Below are positions 9,630 to 18,864 of a stretch of DNA of 64,000 nt, one piece after another. How positions within the stretch are numbered: the stretch's first letter is position 1; each line of letters opens with the position of its first letter. The notes beneath the pieces were generated by a model, which saw only the letters and a program-made list of their open reading frames with translations, was not told where the DNA came from and ran no database searches. The position numbers and the translations under genes are program-made. The DNA comes from DASXIF01 sp036498145 (GTDB taxonomy: Bacteria > Actinomycetota > Actinomycetes > Mycobacteriales > Jatrophihabitantaceae), in contig CAVPSV010000001.1 in NCBI GenBank assembly GCA_963708625.1, positions 28,311 to 92,310 of the forward strand, written 5' to 3'.

Positions 9630-11718
9630 CCCGGTACACGGTGAAGTCGTAGTGGTAGTCGGTGCGCATCTTCGGCCGGGACGTGTAGGTCTCGGCCCAG
9701 TGCGGCAACGAGCCGACGAGGTGATCGGCGACGCTGAAGCGCAGCCCGGGCATGGTGATGGTCTGCGGCGGCGCCGGGACGATGTAGAACACCGGCCGAG
9801 CGGTCCCGCTGCTGGGCGAGGTGTAGTAAGTGAGCAACGCGTCGAGCTGCTTCGGATCGTTCGGCGCGAGCGCAGAAGGCTGGCCGCCCAGGGTGAGCAG
9901 CGCACCGCCGAACAGCAGTGACGGCCGCGCGCAGCACGCTCCGCTGCCGTTCCAGAAAAACGCCCCCTGCTGCCCGCCGGCCAGCGCCGCGATGCGCTGC
10001 TCGACCTGTAGCGATCCGCCGTTCTCGTTGTGGTGCCGCAGCGGCCCCGACTCGCTGATGTAGAAGACCGAGAGCCCCACCGCTACCGCGACGACGCCGA
10101 CGATGGACACCACCCAGCCGAGTCGCGGTGCCGACAGCGGACCGATCCGCGCGAGGATCCAGCGCAGCGCGAGCGCGGACCACGCCACCCCGGCGCCGAT
10201 CAGGATCGCGATGCCGGGCACCACGGTGGTGACGAAGCGCCGGAAGTCCCACATCAGGTACGACGAGTTACGGACGTGAAAGCAGTACAGCGCGAGCAGC
10301 GGTATCGCGGTGAACGCGACGATCCAATTCTCGGTGCGCCACCGCCGCATCGCGATCCAGACGATGCCCGCGCCGAGCAGCGCGAACCCGGTCAGCGAGA
10401 AGAACCAGCTCAGCCTGACCAGGGAGATCTCGTCGAAGGTGCGGCCGCTGGCGTTGTAGTCCTTGCCGAACAGCCTCGGCCGCAGGAAGCCCACGATCAT
10501 GGCAACGGCGCATACGGCAACGAACGCGGCGCCGAGGGTCGCCCGCACCTTCCGATGCGCCGACCAGTCCATCACCCGCCGCACCAGCGAGCCCTGCCAG
10601 GCGAGGATCGCTGCGACGACGGCGAGCCCGATCATGATCAGCAGCACCTTGTGCAACGACGGCACGCCGTTGACCTCCGTGTAGCGCCGCGCCAAGTGGT
10701 ACGCCTGGTAGAAGCCGTACGGGAGGGTCACCACCAGTCCTGCGGTGAACCAGCCGGCCCGCGCGTCGAACCTTCTCGCCGCCAGCAGCGCCGCCAGGAT
10801 CCCCCACGCGATGAGCACGACCACGAGCCCGTCGGCGCGTTCCAGGTAGCCGAGACCCACGAACACGCCGGCCAGCGCAGCAGCCGACCGCCATCGGGTG
10901 CGGATCGCGATCACCACCCCGGCGAGCGCGCCCAGGAACAGCATCTGGCCGAATATCTCCGAGGACGGGTACTTCGCCTGCCACACCTCGAGCATGTCGA
11001 AGGCCATCACCACGCCGGCGATACCGGCGCCGATCAAGCCGCCGATGCGGCGGGCCACCGCGACCGTCAAGCCGACGGCGATGATGCCGACCAGCGGCCC
11101 GATGTTGAACAGCCCGCGCCAGCCCGCGACGTCCTTCGCGCTGGCCATCAGTGCCGGCCACAGGTGATAGAACTGCGGAAAGATCTTGCCTGCGTGGAAC
11201 GGCGAGTTCCACAGCCCCGGCCACCCTTGCTGTACCGAAAGCGGGCGTGCGACCGCGGGCAGCGACGGATTGTTGAGCGGGTTGGCGAACTCGACCGAAT
11301 GCGATTTCTGGATCTCGGTGGCGATCATCACGTAGCCGCCGGGGTCCCGGTCCGAGGTGGCGTAGTGGAAGCCCGGGATGAACATCACCGCGGCCGCGAC
11401 GATCGCGGCGGCACCGATGAGCAACCCCCACCGGTCCCCGGTCACCCGCGGCCGGTCGAAGAAGACGATCACCGCACCGACGACCAGCACCAGCGCGATC
11501 GCGATCGGGAACACCACCGCCGGACGATTCTGGTGCAGATGCGCGGCGGCCAGGCTGACCAGGCTGAGCAGGCCGATCGCGGCGGCAGCGGTGAAGCACA
11601 CGAGTTCCAGTGCGGTGACGCGCGAGTCGGCCTCGCCGGCCTCGACACCTTCGCCGGCCGGCGCCGTGGTGGACGCGTCAGTGCTCTCGTCGATCACCCG
11701 ATCAGCGGCGGGGGGCAC
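9616..11718 (-). CDS. GT-C-like polytopic membrane glycosyltransferase or glycan protein, 700 residues
   Basis: A large polytopic membrane protein resembling the GT-C/PMT/ArnT fold that uses polyprenyl-phosphate sugars at the outer face of the membrane. More than ten hydrophobic segments are visible (for example VCFTAAAAIGLLSLVSLAAA, IALVLVVGAVIVFF, LGWVVSIVGVVAVAVGLSVF). The first extracytoplasmic loop has YATSDRDPGGYVMIA, an acidic pair where GT-C enzymes carry catalytic aspartate, and AKYPSSEIFGQ lies in a later loop. The C-terminus is soluble (about residues 560-700) with a Cys pair GACCARPS. The ORF is intact and starts at GTG 11718. The protein at 24898-27021 has the same layout, so the two are likely paralogues. 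Donor and acceptor unknown. Confidence 0.7.
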   Translation of the reverse strand: MPPAADRVIDESTDASTTAPAGEGVEAGEADSRVTALELVCFTAAAAIGLLSLVSLAAAHLHQNRPAVVFPIAIALVLVVGAVIVFFDRPRVTGDRWGLLIGAAAIVAAAVMFIPGFHYATSDRDPGGYVMIATEIQKSHSVEFANPLNNPSLPAVARPLSVQQGWPGLWNSPFHAGKIFPQFYHLWPALMASAKDVAGWRGLFNIGPLVGIIAVGLTVAVARRIGGLIGAGIAGVVMAFDMLEVWQAKYPSSEIFGQMLFLGALAGVVIAIRTRWRSAAALAGVFVGLGYLERADGLVVVLIAWGILAALLAARRFDARAGWFTAGLVVTLPYGFYQAYHLARRYTEVNGVPSLHKVLLIMIGLAVVAAILAWQGSLVRRVMDWSAHRKVRATLGAAFVAVCAVAMIVGFLRPRLFGKDYNASGRTFDEISLVRLSWFFSLTGFALLGAGIVWIAMRRWRTENWIVAFTAIPLLALYCFHVRNSSYLMWDFRRFVTTVVPGIAILIGAGVAWSALALRWILARIGPLSAPRLGWVVSIVGVVAVAVGLSVFYISESGPLRHHNENGGSLQVEQRIAALAGGQQGAFFWNGSGACCARPSLLFGGALLTLGGQPSALAPNDPKQLDALLTYYTSPSSGTARPVFYIVPAPPQTITMPGLRFSVADHLVGSLPHWAETYTSRPKMRTDYHYDFTVYRVSAG

Positions 11719-11727
11719 GGAAGAACC

Positions 11728-12516
11728 CTAGCGGCGGCGAAAGCGTACGTGCGGGCGGAGTAGGCGCCCGCGCGCGTCCGCGTGGCGCGTGTCGGCGGTG
11801 GTGGCGCCGGTGACTGGCTCGGTGGGCAGGCCGATGTGGTTGGCGACACGCTCCGCGATCCGCTCGTCATCCCAGTTGTTGATTCCTGGCTGTGCGTGCG
11901 CCAGGTAGTAGCGCAGCTCGCGGTCCGGCCGGGACGAGTTCGCGTACCAGGGCAGATGGCGCGCGACATAGGGCGGACCGGTACGCAGCGCCGGTTCCAT
12001 CGCCGGCGGCCTGCGCGGACGGTACAGCGCGAAGGTCGTGTCGATCGGGGCACGGAAGACGCCCGGCTCCGCCTCGTCGCGCCAGAACGCCCGCTCCCAA
12101 CGGCGCACCGCCTCCGCATGCTGGTAGTGGTCGGGCAGGTCGTCGATCCGCAACCCGAAGCCGACCTTGTCGACGTCGGGATAGCGATCGAGCAGCGCAC
12201 TGAAATGCGCAACGGCGTCCGGCGGGCAGTTCTCATCGGGCACGACGTCCGGGTCGGTCTCGACGTAGCGTTCGTCGGGGCCGACGAACTGTTCGATCAC
12301 CCGGCCGCGCCAGGGCGCGTTCTGTCCCAGGTTCTCCTTCAGCCGGACCACAGCATGCGGGGAGCGGTCCAGGTAGGCCAGCAACGGCGGGTAGGTGGAC
12401 GCGTTGTCCACCAGCACGATGCGCTGGGTGCCGGCCCGTTCCAGCCACTCGACCAGCGCGCTGAGCGCGGCCACCCGGTCCCGGGTGTTGATGAAGACCG
12501 GAATGTCGCCGCTCAC
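11728..12516 (-). CDS. GT2/GT-A-type glycosyltransferase, 262 residues
   Basis: Short cytoplasmic nucleotide-diphospho-sugar transferase. The N-terminus IPVFINTRDRVAALSALVEW leads to the GT-A strand IVLVDNASTYPPLLAYL. The metal-binding motif is YVETDPDVVPDENCPPDA (D-P-D). RRPPAMEPALRTGPPYVARH is a conserved-looking acceptor-side segment. The ORF is intact, and its stop lies 9 bp before the start of the downstream GT-C-like gene, suggesting one transcript. The family resembles glycosyltransferases associated with actinobacterial surface glycans, but I cannot name the linkage. It diverges from wzm. Confidence 0.72.
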   Translation of the reverse strand: MSGDIPVFINTRDRVAALSALVEWLERAGTQRIVLVDNASTYPPLLAYLDRSPHAVVRLKENLGQNAPWRGRVIEQFVGPDERYVETDPDVVPDENCPPDAVAHFSALLDRYPDVDKVGFGLRIDDLPDHYQHAEAVRRWERAFWRDEAEPGVFRAPIDTTFALYRPRRPPAMEPALRTGPPYVARHLPWYANSSRPDRELRYYLAHAQPGINNWDDERIAERVANHIGLPTEPVTGATTADTRHADARGRLLRPHVRFRRR

Positions 12517-12606
12517 GCGGCGCAGTGTGCCACGCCCGGCGCGCCGATGCCCCTATATCCTGGGACCCGCGCCGCGCAATCGCGCGGCCGGTGGAAGGAG
12601 AGGCAG

Positions 12607-13476
12607 CTGACCGCGTCGAGCGCCGCTGTGCGCACCGCCCGTCAGCGCGTTGTCCGGCGTGAGCTGCTGACCGGTCTCGTCCGCAAGGACCTCAAGGTCA
12701 AGTATCAGGGCAGCGTGCTGGGCTTCACCTGGTCGCTGGCCAACCCGCTGCTCACCCTGGCCGTCTACTCCTTCGTCTTCGGCCTGGTGCTCAAGGCCGG
12801 CATCCCGGACTTCGGGTTCTACCTGATGTGCGGGCTGCTGCTGTGGAACGCCTTCTCCACCGCCGTCGGCTCCGCCACCGCCAGCGTGGTCGCCAACGCC
12901 GGGCTGGTGAAGAAGGTCCCGTTCCCGCTCGGCGTGCTGCCGCTGTCCTCGGTCGCGTTCGCGATCGTGCACTACCTGCTGCAACTGCTGGTGCTGATCG
13001 TGGTCATGGTTGCCTTCAAGCAGTGGCACCACTGGGACGCGGGCATGGTGCTGCTGCCCGGGGCGTTGCTGGTGGTGCTGGTGTTCACCATCGCGATCAG
13101 CTACCTGGTCGCCGCGCTCAACGTCCGCTACCGCGACACCCAGCACATCGTCGACGTCGTCCTGCTCGCCGGCATGTGGCTCAACCCGATCGTCTACTCG
13201 GCCACCCAGCTCAAGACCCGGCTGGAGAAGCACCACCTGTGGAACGTGTACTTCCTCAATCCGATGGCCGACGTCGTCGTCGCCGCGCAACGCGCGCTGT
13301 ACGGCACCGGGCGCACGTACCAGGCCTCGACCGGTCGTGACCCGGTGCTGCCCGACCAGGGCCTGATGTTCTACGTGATCCGGCTCGGCGTCGGCCTCGT
13401 CGTCTCCGCAGTGGTACTCGTGCTGACGTACCGGCTGTACCACCGGATGTCGTCCGACTTCGCCGAGGAGTTGTGA
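12607..13476 (+). CDS. wzm: ABC-2 type polysaccharide exporter permease
   Basis: Integral membrane subunit of an O-antigen/teichoic-acid type ABC exporter (Wzm/TagG family). The cytoplasmic N-terminal helix ends RKDLKVKYQGSVLGFTWSLA, a strong family signature, followed by six membrane segments (LLTLAVYSFVFGLVLKAGI, LLVLIVVMVAF, GALLVVLVFTIAISYLVAAL and others), and the loop VRYRDTQHIVDVVLLAGMWL. The C-terminal NPMADVVVAAQRALY is also typical. Start choice: a GGAAGGAGAGG ribosome site ends at 12603 and the only start-like codon at proper spacing is CTG 12607; GTG 12628 is the conventional alternative. wzt follows 1 nt after the stop. Confidence 0.88.
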   Translation: MTASSAAVRTARQRVVRRELLTGLVRKDLKVKYQGSVLGFTWSLANPLLTLAVYSFVFGLVLKAGIPDFGFYLMCGLLLWNAFSTAVGSATASVVANAGLVKKVPFPLGVLPLSSVAFAIVHYLLQLLVLIVVMVAFKQWHHWDAGMVLLPGALLVVLVFTIAISYLVAALNVRYRDTQHIVDVVLLAGMWLNPIVYSATQLKTRLEKHHLWNVYFLNPMADVVVAAQRALYGTGRTYQASTGRDPVLPDQGLMFYVIRLGVGLVVSAVVLVLTYRLYHRMSSDFAEEL

Positions 13477-13477
13477 C

Positions 13478-14734
13478 GTGAGCCGCCCGGCACCCACCAG
13501 TCCCGACGAGTTCGCGATCAGCGCCCGCAACGTGGTCAAGACCTTCCGCGCGCACGGCCAGCCGACCAGCCTCAAGGAACGCCTGCTGCGCCGCGGCCGA
13601 CCGGCCCGCCCACCGTTTCGCGCGCTCGACGACGTCAGCCTGGAAATCCAGGCCGGCCATACCGTCGGGCTCATCGGTCACAACGGCTCGGGCAAGTCGA
13701 CGCTGCTCAAGGTGCTGTCCGGCATCATCCGCCCGAGCAGCGGCGAGGTCGTGGTCAACGGCCGGGTGGCCTCGCTGCTCGAACTCGGCGCCGGCTTCAA
13801 CGGCGAACTCACCGGCCGCGAGAACATCTACCTCAACGCGAGCCTGCTCGGCCTGACGCACAGCGAGATCGACTCCATGTTCGACTCGATCGTCGGCTTC
13901 TCCGAACTCGAGGAGTTCATCGACGACCCGGTCAAGCACTACTCCTCGGGCATGTACGTGCGCCTCGGCTTTGCCGTCGCAGTGCACGTCGACCCGGACA
14001 TCCTGCTTGTCGACGAGGTGCTCGCCGTCGGTGACGAGGCATTCCAGGTGAAGTGTCTGGACAAGATCGCGGAATTCCAGGAGCAGAACCGCACCATCCT
14101 CGTGGTCAGCCACGCGCTGGACCTCGTTGCGCGCATCTGCGACCGCGCCATCGTGCTCGATCACGGCAGCCTGGTGTTCGACGGCGATCCCGAGGTCGCC
14201 GCGGACACGCTGCGGATGCTGCTGGGCACGACGCCCAGCGACGAGGACGAGGTGAGCATCGAAGCACCGGCCAACCCGGTGCAGATCATCTCGGCGACGG
14301 CGCTCGATGCCGGCACCGGTCACGAGATCGCGACCGCGCACGCCGGTGAACCGCTGGTGATCCGGGTCGTCGTCGACATCGAAGCCGAGGCGGTGGCGCG
14401 CTGCGCGGAGCTGACCATCGTGTTGATGGGCGTGGGCGACCTGCCGATCCTGGTCCAGACCTATCGCGGCCGGCCGCTGGGCATCGCCGGTGGTGGTCGC
14501 TGGATCGTCGACTTCCGCAGTGACGAGCTGCCGCCGTTGCAGGGCGCGGTCGTCGTCGCGGTGCAGGTGAGCGACGCGGAAGGCTTGCCGGTCGCGGTGT
14601 TTCGCACCAAGCGGGGCTTCGCGATGGTCCGCGACACCGCAGAGCCCGGGCTGGCCTATGCCTCCTACACCACTGAGGCACGCACCGAGGCACGCACGGA
14701 GGCACGCGCCCTCGTCGCGGAGTCTCGGCCGTGA
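13478..14734 (+). CDS. wzt: ABC exporter ATPase with C-terminal carbohydrate-binding domain
   Basis: ATP-binding subunit that drives export of a lipid-linked polysaccharide with Wzm. Walker A is GHNGSGKS (residues 67-74), signature YSSGM (155-159) and Walker B ILLVDE (175-180), followed by the switch histidine in VVSHALDL. After about residue 240 an extra domain of 160 residues continues in beta-rich sequence (LVIRVVVDIEAEAVARCAEL), matching the Wzt C-terminal domain that recognises the glycan's terminal group in O9a-type exporters. Near the C-terminus a short tandem repeat encodes TEAR three times (EARTEARTEAR). GTG 13478; overlaps the next gene by GTGA. Confidence 0.9.
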   Translation: MSRPAPTSPDEFAISARNVVKTFRAHGQPTSLKERLLRRGRPARPPFRALDDVSLEIQAGHTVGLIGHNGSGKSTLLKVLSGIIRPSSGEVVVNGRVASLLELGAGFNGELTGRENIYLNASLLGLTHSEIDSMFDSIVGFSELEEFIDDPVKHYSSGMYVRLGFAVAVHVDPDILLVDEVLAVGDEAFQVKCLDKIAEFQEQNRTILVVSHALDLVARICDRAIVLDHGSLVFDGDPEVAADTLRMLLGTTPSDEDEVSIEAPANPVQIISATALDAGTGHEIATAHAGEPLVIRVVVDIEAEAVARCAELTIVLMGVGDLPILVQTYRGRPLGIAGGGRWIVDFRSDELPPLQGAVVVAVQVSDAEGLPVAVFRTKRGFAMVRDTAEPGLAYASYTTEARTEARTEARALVAESRP

Positions 14735-16146
14735 CCGCAGTCCGACCGGCGGCCTCGGGCAGCACAGCCCGGGCCACGGTCGTCATCGTCAACTACAACG
14801 GCGCGCACCTGCTAGGCCCATGCCTGGACGGGCTGCGCAAGCAGGACCTGCCCGCCGACGCCTTCCACACCGTCGTGGTGGACAACGCCTCCGCCGACAG
14901 CAGCCTCGACCTGCTGCACAGCGAGTACCCCGACGTCGAGATCATTGCCAGCCCGGTGAACACCGGCTTCGCGGGCGGCAACAACCTCGCGTTGCGACGG
15001 CTCGAGACCGACGTCGCGGTACTGCTCAACAACGACGCCGTGCCGGAGCCGTCCTGGCTGCGTGAACTGCTTTCCGCCTTCGACGCGCCGGGTGCGGAAC
15101 GGGTCGGCGCCGTCACCGGCAAGGTCGTGTTCATGCCGCGCTTCCTGCGCCTGCGCTGGCAGGTGCCCGGCTTCGTGCCGGGCCCGCACGACAGCCGGGA
15201 GCTCGGTGCGCGAGTCTTCGGTGTCGAGGTCGCGCCGGCCGATGGCAGCGCGCCGGCGCAGGACGTCATCGCCAAGGTGCTGTGGGAGCGGATGACGTTC
15301 GGGGCGGAAGGCAGCGGCGCGGACCGGTTCTGGTGGACTCGGCCCGACGGGGAGTTGCTGGTGCCGGTGCCGTCCGAATTCGCCGGCCGGCCACTCGTCG
15401 TCACCTTCGTGGTGGCCGCGCAGCCCGGTGTCACCAAGGCGCTGACGGTGAGCGGCCCCGGACTAGCTCCGGTCACCTCATCGATCGGCGAAGCGCGTAG
15501 TTCGGTGCGCATCGAGGTGCCGGCCGACATCGAGCTCAAGGACGTCATCAACAACGTTGGCGGCATCGTGCTCGCGTCCGGCCACGGCGCCGACCGCGGC
15601 TTTCAGGAAATCGACGACGGCCAGTACGAGACACCCACCGAGGTCTTCGCCGCCTGTGGCAACGGCATGGCGATCCGACGTGTCGCCGGCGAGCAGGTCG
15701 GCTGGTTCGACGACGACTTCTTCATGTACTACGAGGACACGGACCTGTCCTGGCGGCTACGGGCGGACGGCTGGACGATCCGCTACGTCCCCACCGCGCA
15801 GCTACGCCACATCCACTCCGCGAGCAGCAAGGAGTGGTCGCCGCGGTGGGTATTCCACGTCGAACGCAACCGGCTGCTCATGCTGACCAAGGACGCCACG
15901 GCGCGACTGGCCGGCTCCGCGGTGATCCGGTTCGTGCTGACCGCAGGTTCGATGGGCCTGCGTTCCGCGCGCGAGGCGGTGCGCACCCGTCGTCGCCCCG
16001 CGGTGCGGCCGCACCTGCTGCGGGCACGGGTGTTCGCGTCCTACCTGCGTCTGTTGCCGCGGATGCTCGCGCGCCGGCACCGGATCACGGCCGCGGCGAC
16101 CGTGCCCCGGGCCGAACTCGAACGCGGCCTGGTGACCGCCCGGTGA
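14731..16146 (+). CDS. GT2 glycosyltransferase, WbbL/rhamnosyltransferase-like, with internal insertion
   Basis: GT-A fold transferase of the WbbL/GlfT-like GT2 group. The N-terminal region has ATVVIVNYNGAHLLGPCLDG, TVVVDNASADSSLDLL, NTGFAGGNNLALRRL and AVLLNNDAVPEPSWL, which are textbook GT2 motifs with the metal-binding N-D-A. Residues about 155-300 form an insertion (VAPADGSAPAQDVIAKVLWE to IRIEVPADIELKDVINNVGG) lacking in minimal GT2s. The catalytic C-terminal part then resumes with ACGNGMAIRRVAGEQVGWF and DDDFFMYYEDTDLSWRLRAD (the ED motif). 471 residues, intact. Start GTG 14731 overlaps the wzt stop and the stop overlaps the next start, so translation is probably coupled. Confidence 0.88.
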   Translation: MTAVRPAASGSTARATVVIVNYNGAHLLGPCLDGLRKQDLPADAFHTVVVDNASADSSLDLLHSEYPDVEIIASPVNTGFAGGNNLALRRLETDVAVLLNNDAVPEPSWLRELLSAFDAPGAERVGAVTGKVVFMPRFLRLRWQVPGFVPGPHDSRELGARVFGVEVAPADGSAPAQDVIAKVLWERMTFGAEGSGADRFWWTRPDGELLVPVPSEFAGRPLVVTFVVAAQPGVTKALTVSGPGLAPVTSSIGEARSSVRIEVPADIELKDVINNVGGIVLASGHGADRGFQEIDDGQYETPTEVFAACGNGMAIRRVAGEQVGWFDDDFFMYYEDTDLSWRLRADGWTIRYVPTAQLRHIHSASSKEWSPRWVFHVERNRLLMLTKDATARLAGSAVIRFVLTAGSMGLRSAREAVRTRRRPAVRPHLLRARVFASYLRLLPRMLARRHRITAAATVPRAELERGLVTAR

Positions 16147-17705
16147 GTGCACCAGCCGACGGGCCGCCCCGGGCCGGCATCTACAACCGGTTCTGGCGCT
16201 CGCAGGGCGGCGGCGAACGGCACTCCGGCAAGATCGCCGAGCTGCTGGCCGGGCGCGGCGTCGCGGTCGACCTGATCGGCCACGAAGAGGTCGACCTGGA
16301 CGTGCTGGGCCGCCACCTGGGCCTGGATCTATCCGGCTGCCGCCTGCGGGTAGTGCCCGAAGCCGGCGCGCGGCGGCTGACCGAGCTGTCCGGCGAGTAC
16401 GACCTGTTCGTCAACGCCTCGTACATGTCCCGGCTGCCGTCGCTCGCCCGTCGCTCGGCCTACCTCTGCTACTTCCCCACGCCGCCCAGCCATGACCTCA
16501 GCGGTTGGCGCCGGCTGACGTCCAAGGCCCTCGGCCGGTTCCTCATCTCCGCCGAGCGAACCGATGTCGTGTACGGCCTCGGCTGGTACCCGCCGGAAGG
16601 TGGGCGGATGCGCAGCTGGCACTGGTCCTCGGGCACGGGCGAACTCACCATCGAGGCGGGTGAGGCAACCATGTTGCTGTTCGAGGCGGGTCGCCCCGGC
16701 AATCAGCCGACGGAACTCACCGTCCATCTCGGCGACGACGTCGTGCTCAAGACGACGGTGACGGCTGAGTTCGGCCGCCATGAGATCAGCCTGCCGGCGA
16801 GCGAAGAGCCGCGGACGCTGCGGTTCTGCTCCGACACGTTCGTGGCCGGGCAGGCCGACAGCCGTCAACTCGGCGTCGCGATCTCGCGGCTGCACGTCTC
16901 CGGCGAGGGCGCTGGCTTGCGCCGGTCGATCTCGGAGCGGCTGCCCTGGCTGACCGCCGAACACCTGGACAACAGCTACCTGGACAGCTATGACGTGGTG
17001 CTCGCCAATTCGCGCTATACCCGCGGCTGGATCCGGCGACTCTGGAATCGCGAGGCGGAGGTCCTCTACCCGCCGATCCAGGTCGATCGATTCCACCCGA
17101 GTGCCCAGCGCTCGCCGACGATCGTCATCGCCGGGCGGTTCTTCGCGCCGGGACTCGGGCACTCCAAGCGGCAGCTGGAACAAGTCCGCATGTTCACCCA
17201 GATGGTCGACTCGGGGCTGCTGCACGGGTGGACGTTGCACGTCATCGGCGGCTGCGAACCGAGCCAGCGGGCCTACGTCGACAAGGTTCGCGCCGCCGGC
17301 TTCGGCTACGCCGTCGAACTGCACGTGAACGCACCGCGCGAGGTGCTCGAGGACCTGATGAGCAGCGCGTCCGTCGTCTGGTCCGCCACCGGCTGGGGCG
17401 AGAACGAGAACGACGCACCGTGGGCGAGTGAGCACTTCGGCATGACCACCGTGGAGGCGATGGCCGCGGGTTGCGTACCCGTCGTCATCGACCGCGCCGG
17501 CCAGCGCGAGATCGTGCGGCAGGGCATCGACGGGTTCCGCTGGGCAAGCCTGCCCGAGCTGACCCGGCGCACGATCGAGGTGGTCATCGACACCGACCTG
17601 CGCGCGCGGCTGTCCGCATCATCGGTCGAACGTGCGCAGCTCTACTCGGACGCGGCGTTCGCCGAGCGGATCGACGAACTCATCACCACGTACCGATTGC
17701 TGTGA
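16143..17705 (+). CDS. GT4-family glycosyltransferase with central insertion, 520 residues
   Basis: Glycosyltransferase with a GT-B layout: N-terminal Rossmann half with RAGIYNRFWRSQGGGERHSG (a glycine-rich acceptor loop) and a C-terminal donor half with IVIAGRFFAPGLGHSKRQLE, LHVIGGCEPSQRAYVDKVRA and EHFGMTTVEAMAAGCVPVVI, which is the EX7E-like GT4 nucleotide-sugar motif. A beta-rich insertion of roughly 120 residues (WHWSSGTGELTIEAGEATML to LRFCSDTFVAGQADSRQLGV) separates the halves and may be a carbohydrate-recognition or structural module. Start GTG 16143 overlaps the preceding stop. Intact. Confidence 0.85.
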   Translation: MSAPADGPPRAGIYNRFWRSQGGGERHSGKIAELLAGRGVAVDLIGHEEVDLDVLGRHLGLDLSGCRLRVVPEAGARRLTELSGEYDLFVNASYMSRLPSLARRSAYLCYFPTPPSHDLSGWRRLTSKALGRFLISAERTDVVYGLGWYPPEGGRMRSWHWSSGTGELTIEAGEATMLLFEAGRPGNQPTELTVHLGDDVVLKTTVTAEFGRHEISLPASEEPRTLRFCSDTFVAGQADSRQLGVAISRLHVSGEGAGLRRSISERLPWLTAEHLDNSYLDSYDVVLANSRYTRGWIRRLWNREAEVLYPPIQVDRFHPSAQRSPTIVIAGRFFAPGLGHSKRQLEQVRMFTQMVDSGLLHGWTLHVIGGCEPSQRAYVDKVRAAGFGYAVELHVNAPREVLEDLMSSASVVWSATGWGENENDAPWASEHFGMTTVEAMAAGCVPVVIDRAGQREIVRQGIDGFRWASLPELTRRTIEVVIDTDLRARLSASSVERAQLYSDAAFAERIDELITTYRLL

Positions 17706-17720
17706 CGGGCACAGCCGGCT

Positions 17721-18821
17721 GTGTCCGCCGCTGACCTGCGCGTCGCACTGGACGCGACTCCGCTCGCCGGCACGCGCACCGGCATCGGCCGCTACGTCGA
17801 GCGGTTGGCCGCCGAATTGGATGCGCGCGCCGACATCGACCTGCGGCTGGCCGCGTTCACCGTGCGGCACCGCCGCGCTCTGCGCGCGGAACCCGGTCGG
17901 CTGGTGCACCGTCCGGTCCCAGCGCGGCTGCTGCAACAGGCGTGGCTGCGCGGCGACCGGCCCGCGGCGGAAACGGTGACCGGCCGCGCCGACGTGGTGC
18001 ACGGCACGAATTTCGTGCTACCGCCGCCCCGGCGGGCAGCCGGGGTGGTGACGGTGCACGACCTCACCTTCGCCCGCTACCCGGAACTGGTAGAGCCGGC
18101 CACGCTGCGCTACCGCACGCTGGTGCCCAGGGCGCTGGCACGAGCCGGACGGGTGCTCGCTCCGACGCGGGCCATAGCGGACGAGATCGGTGCCGAGTTC
18201 GGCGTCGACGCGGCTCGGCTGGCCGTTACGCCGCTCGGCGTCGACGACGGCTGGTTCGTCGCGGACACGGCTCCGTTACCCGGCCTGCCGAGTGAGTACC
18301 TGCTGGCGGTCGGGACGATGGAGCCGCGCAAGGGGCTGGACGTCCTGTTCGCCGCCTACCGCCAGTTGCTGGGCGAGGGTGACCGCCCGCCGCTGGTGCT
18401 GGTCGGTGCCGCCGGCTGGGGTGCAGGGCCGGATGCGAGCGGCATCCCGGCGGACCGGCTGCACGCCACCGGTTTCCTGCCACCCGCAGCGCTGGTTCGG
18501 GTTGTCGCGCACGCCCGCCTGCTCGCCTATCCGTCGCGCTACGAGGGTTTCGGCCTGCCGCCGTTGGAGGCGCTCGCGGCCGGCACACCGGTGGTGGCGG
18601 CGGATGTGCCGGCAGTTCGTGAGGTGATGGCCGGGCACGCGCGACTGGTACCGCCCGGCGATGTGCAGGCACTGGCGGCCGCCTTGGACGACGTGCTCGC
18701 GGACCCGCCGGCTGCCGCGGCAACACTGGCGGCGCGCGAGCACGCACGCACCTTCACCTGGCAGCGCTGCGCGGCCCTCACCGTGTCCGCCTACCGCGCG
18801 GCGCTCACCAGTGGATCGTGA
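17721..18821 (+). CDS. GT4 glycosyltransferase, mannosyl/rhamnosyltransferase-like
   Basis: GT4 enzyme of 366 residues. N-terminal half: LRVALDATPLAGTRTGIGRY, with the T-G-I-G-R-Y acceptor motif of GT4 mannosyltransferases, then VVHGTNFVLPPP and VVTVHDLTFARYPELVEP. C-terminal half: YLLAVGTMEPRKGLDVLFAA and YPSRYEGFGLPPLEALAAG, the conserved EX7E region. The last three codons and the TGA stop are supplied by the left arm of a palindromic repeat (18811-18864), giving C-terminus SGS. It is the last gene of the wzm-wzt transcription unit and meets rmlD tail to tail. Confidence 0.88.
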   Translation: MSAADLRVALDATPLAGTRTGIGRYVERLAAELDARADIDLRLAAFTVRHRRALRAEPGRLVHRPVPARLLQQAWLRGDRPAAETVTGRADVVHGTNFVLPPPRRAAGVVTVHDLTFARYPELVEPATLRYRTLVPRALARAGRVLAPTRAIADEIGAEFGVDAARLAVTPLGVDDGWFVADTAPLPGLPSEYLLAVGTMEPRKGLDVLFAAYRQLLGEGDRPPLVLVGAAGWGAGPDASGIPADRLHATGFLPPAALVRVVAHARLLAYPSRYEGFGLPPLEALAAGTPVVAADVPAVREVMAGHARLVPPGDVQALAAALDDVLADPPAAAATLAAREHARTFTWQRCAALTVSAYRAALTSGS

Positions 18822-18864
18822 TGCTCAGCCCGCGCTATAGGGCTCCGTCCGCATCACGATCCAC
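18811..18864. repeat. Palindromic repeat, family A copy 1 (between convergent genes)
   Basis: Perfect 14-bp arms GTGGATCGTGATGC (18811-18824) and GCATCACGATCCAC (18851-18864) around a 26-nt centre with CTATAG at 18835-18840 and an inner AGCCC/GGGCT stem. Each arm supplies the final codons and TGA of one of the two converging genes; both end Ser-Gly-Ser-stop. Likely acts as a bidirectional terminator or 3'-end hairpin. Confidence 0.85.

Noticed and set aside
10030..11763. Long plus-strand reading frame (577 codons) opposite the GT-C-like gene
   Set aside because: Its product is Arg/His/Gln/Asp-rich with no recognisable motif, and it mirrors a membrane protein gene on the other strand; a high-GC antisense shadow.
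12553..14341. Antisense frames opposite wzm/wzt
   Set aside because: His/Asp/Gln-rich translations with no domains, opposite two clear ABC transporter genes.
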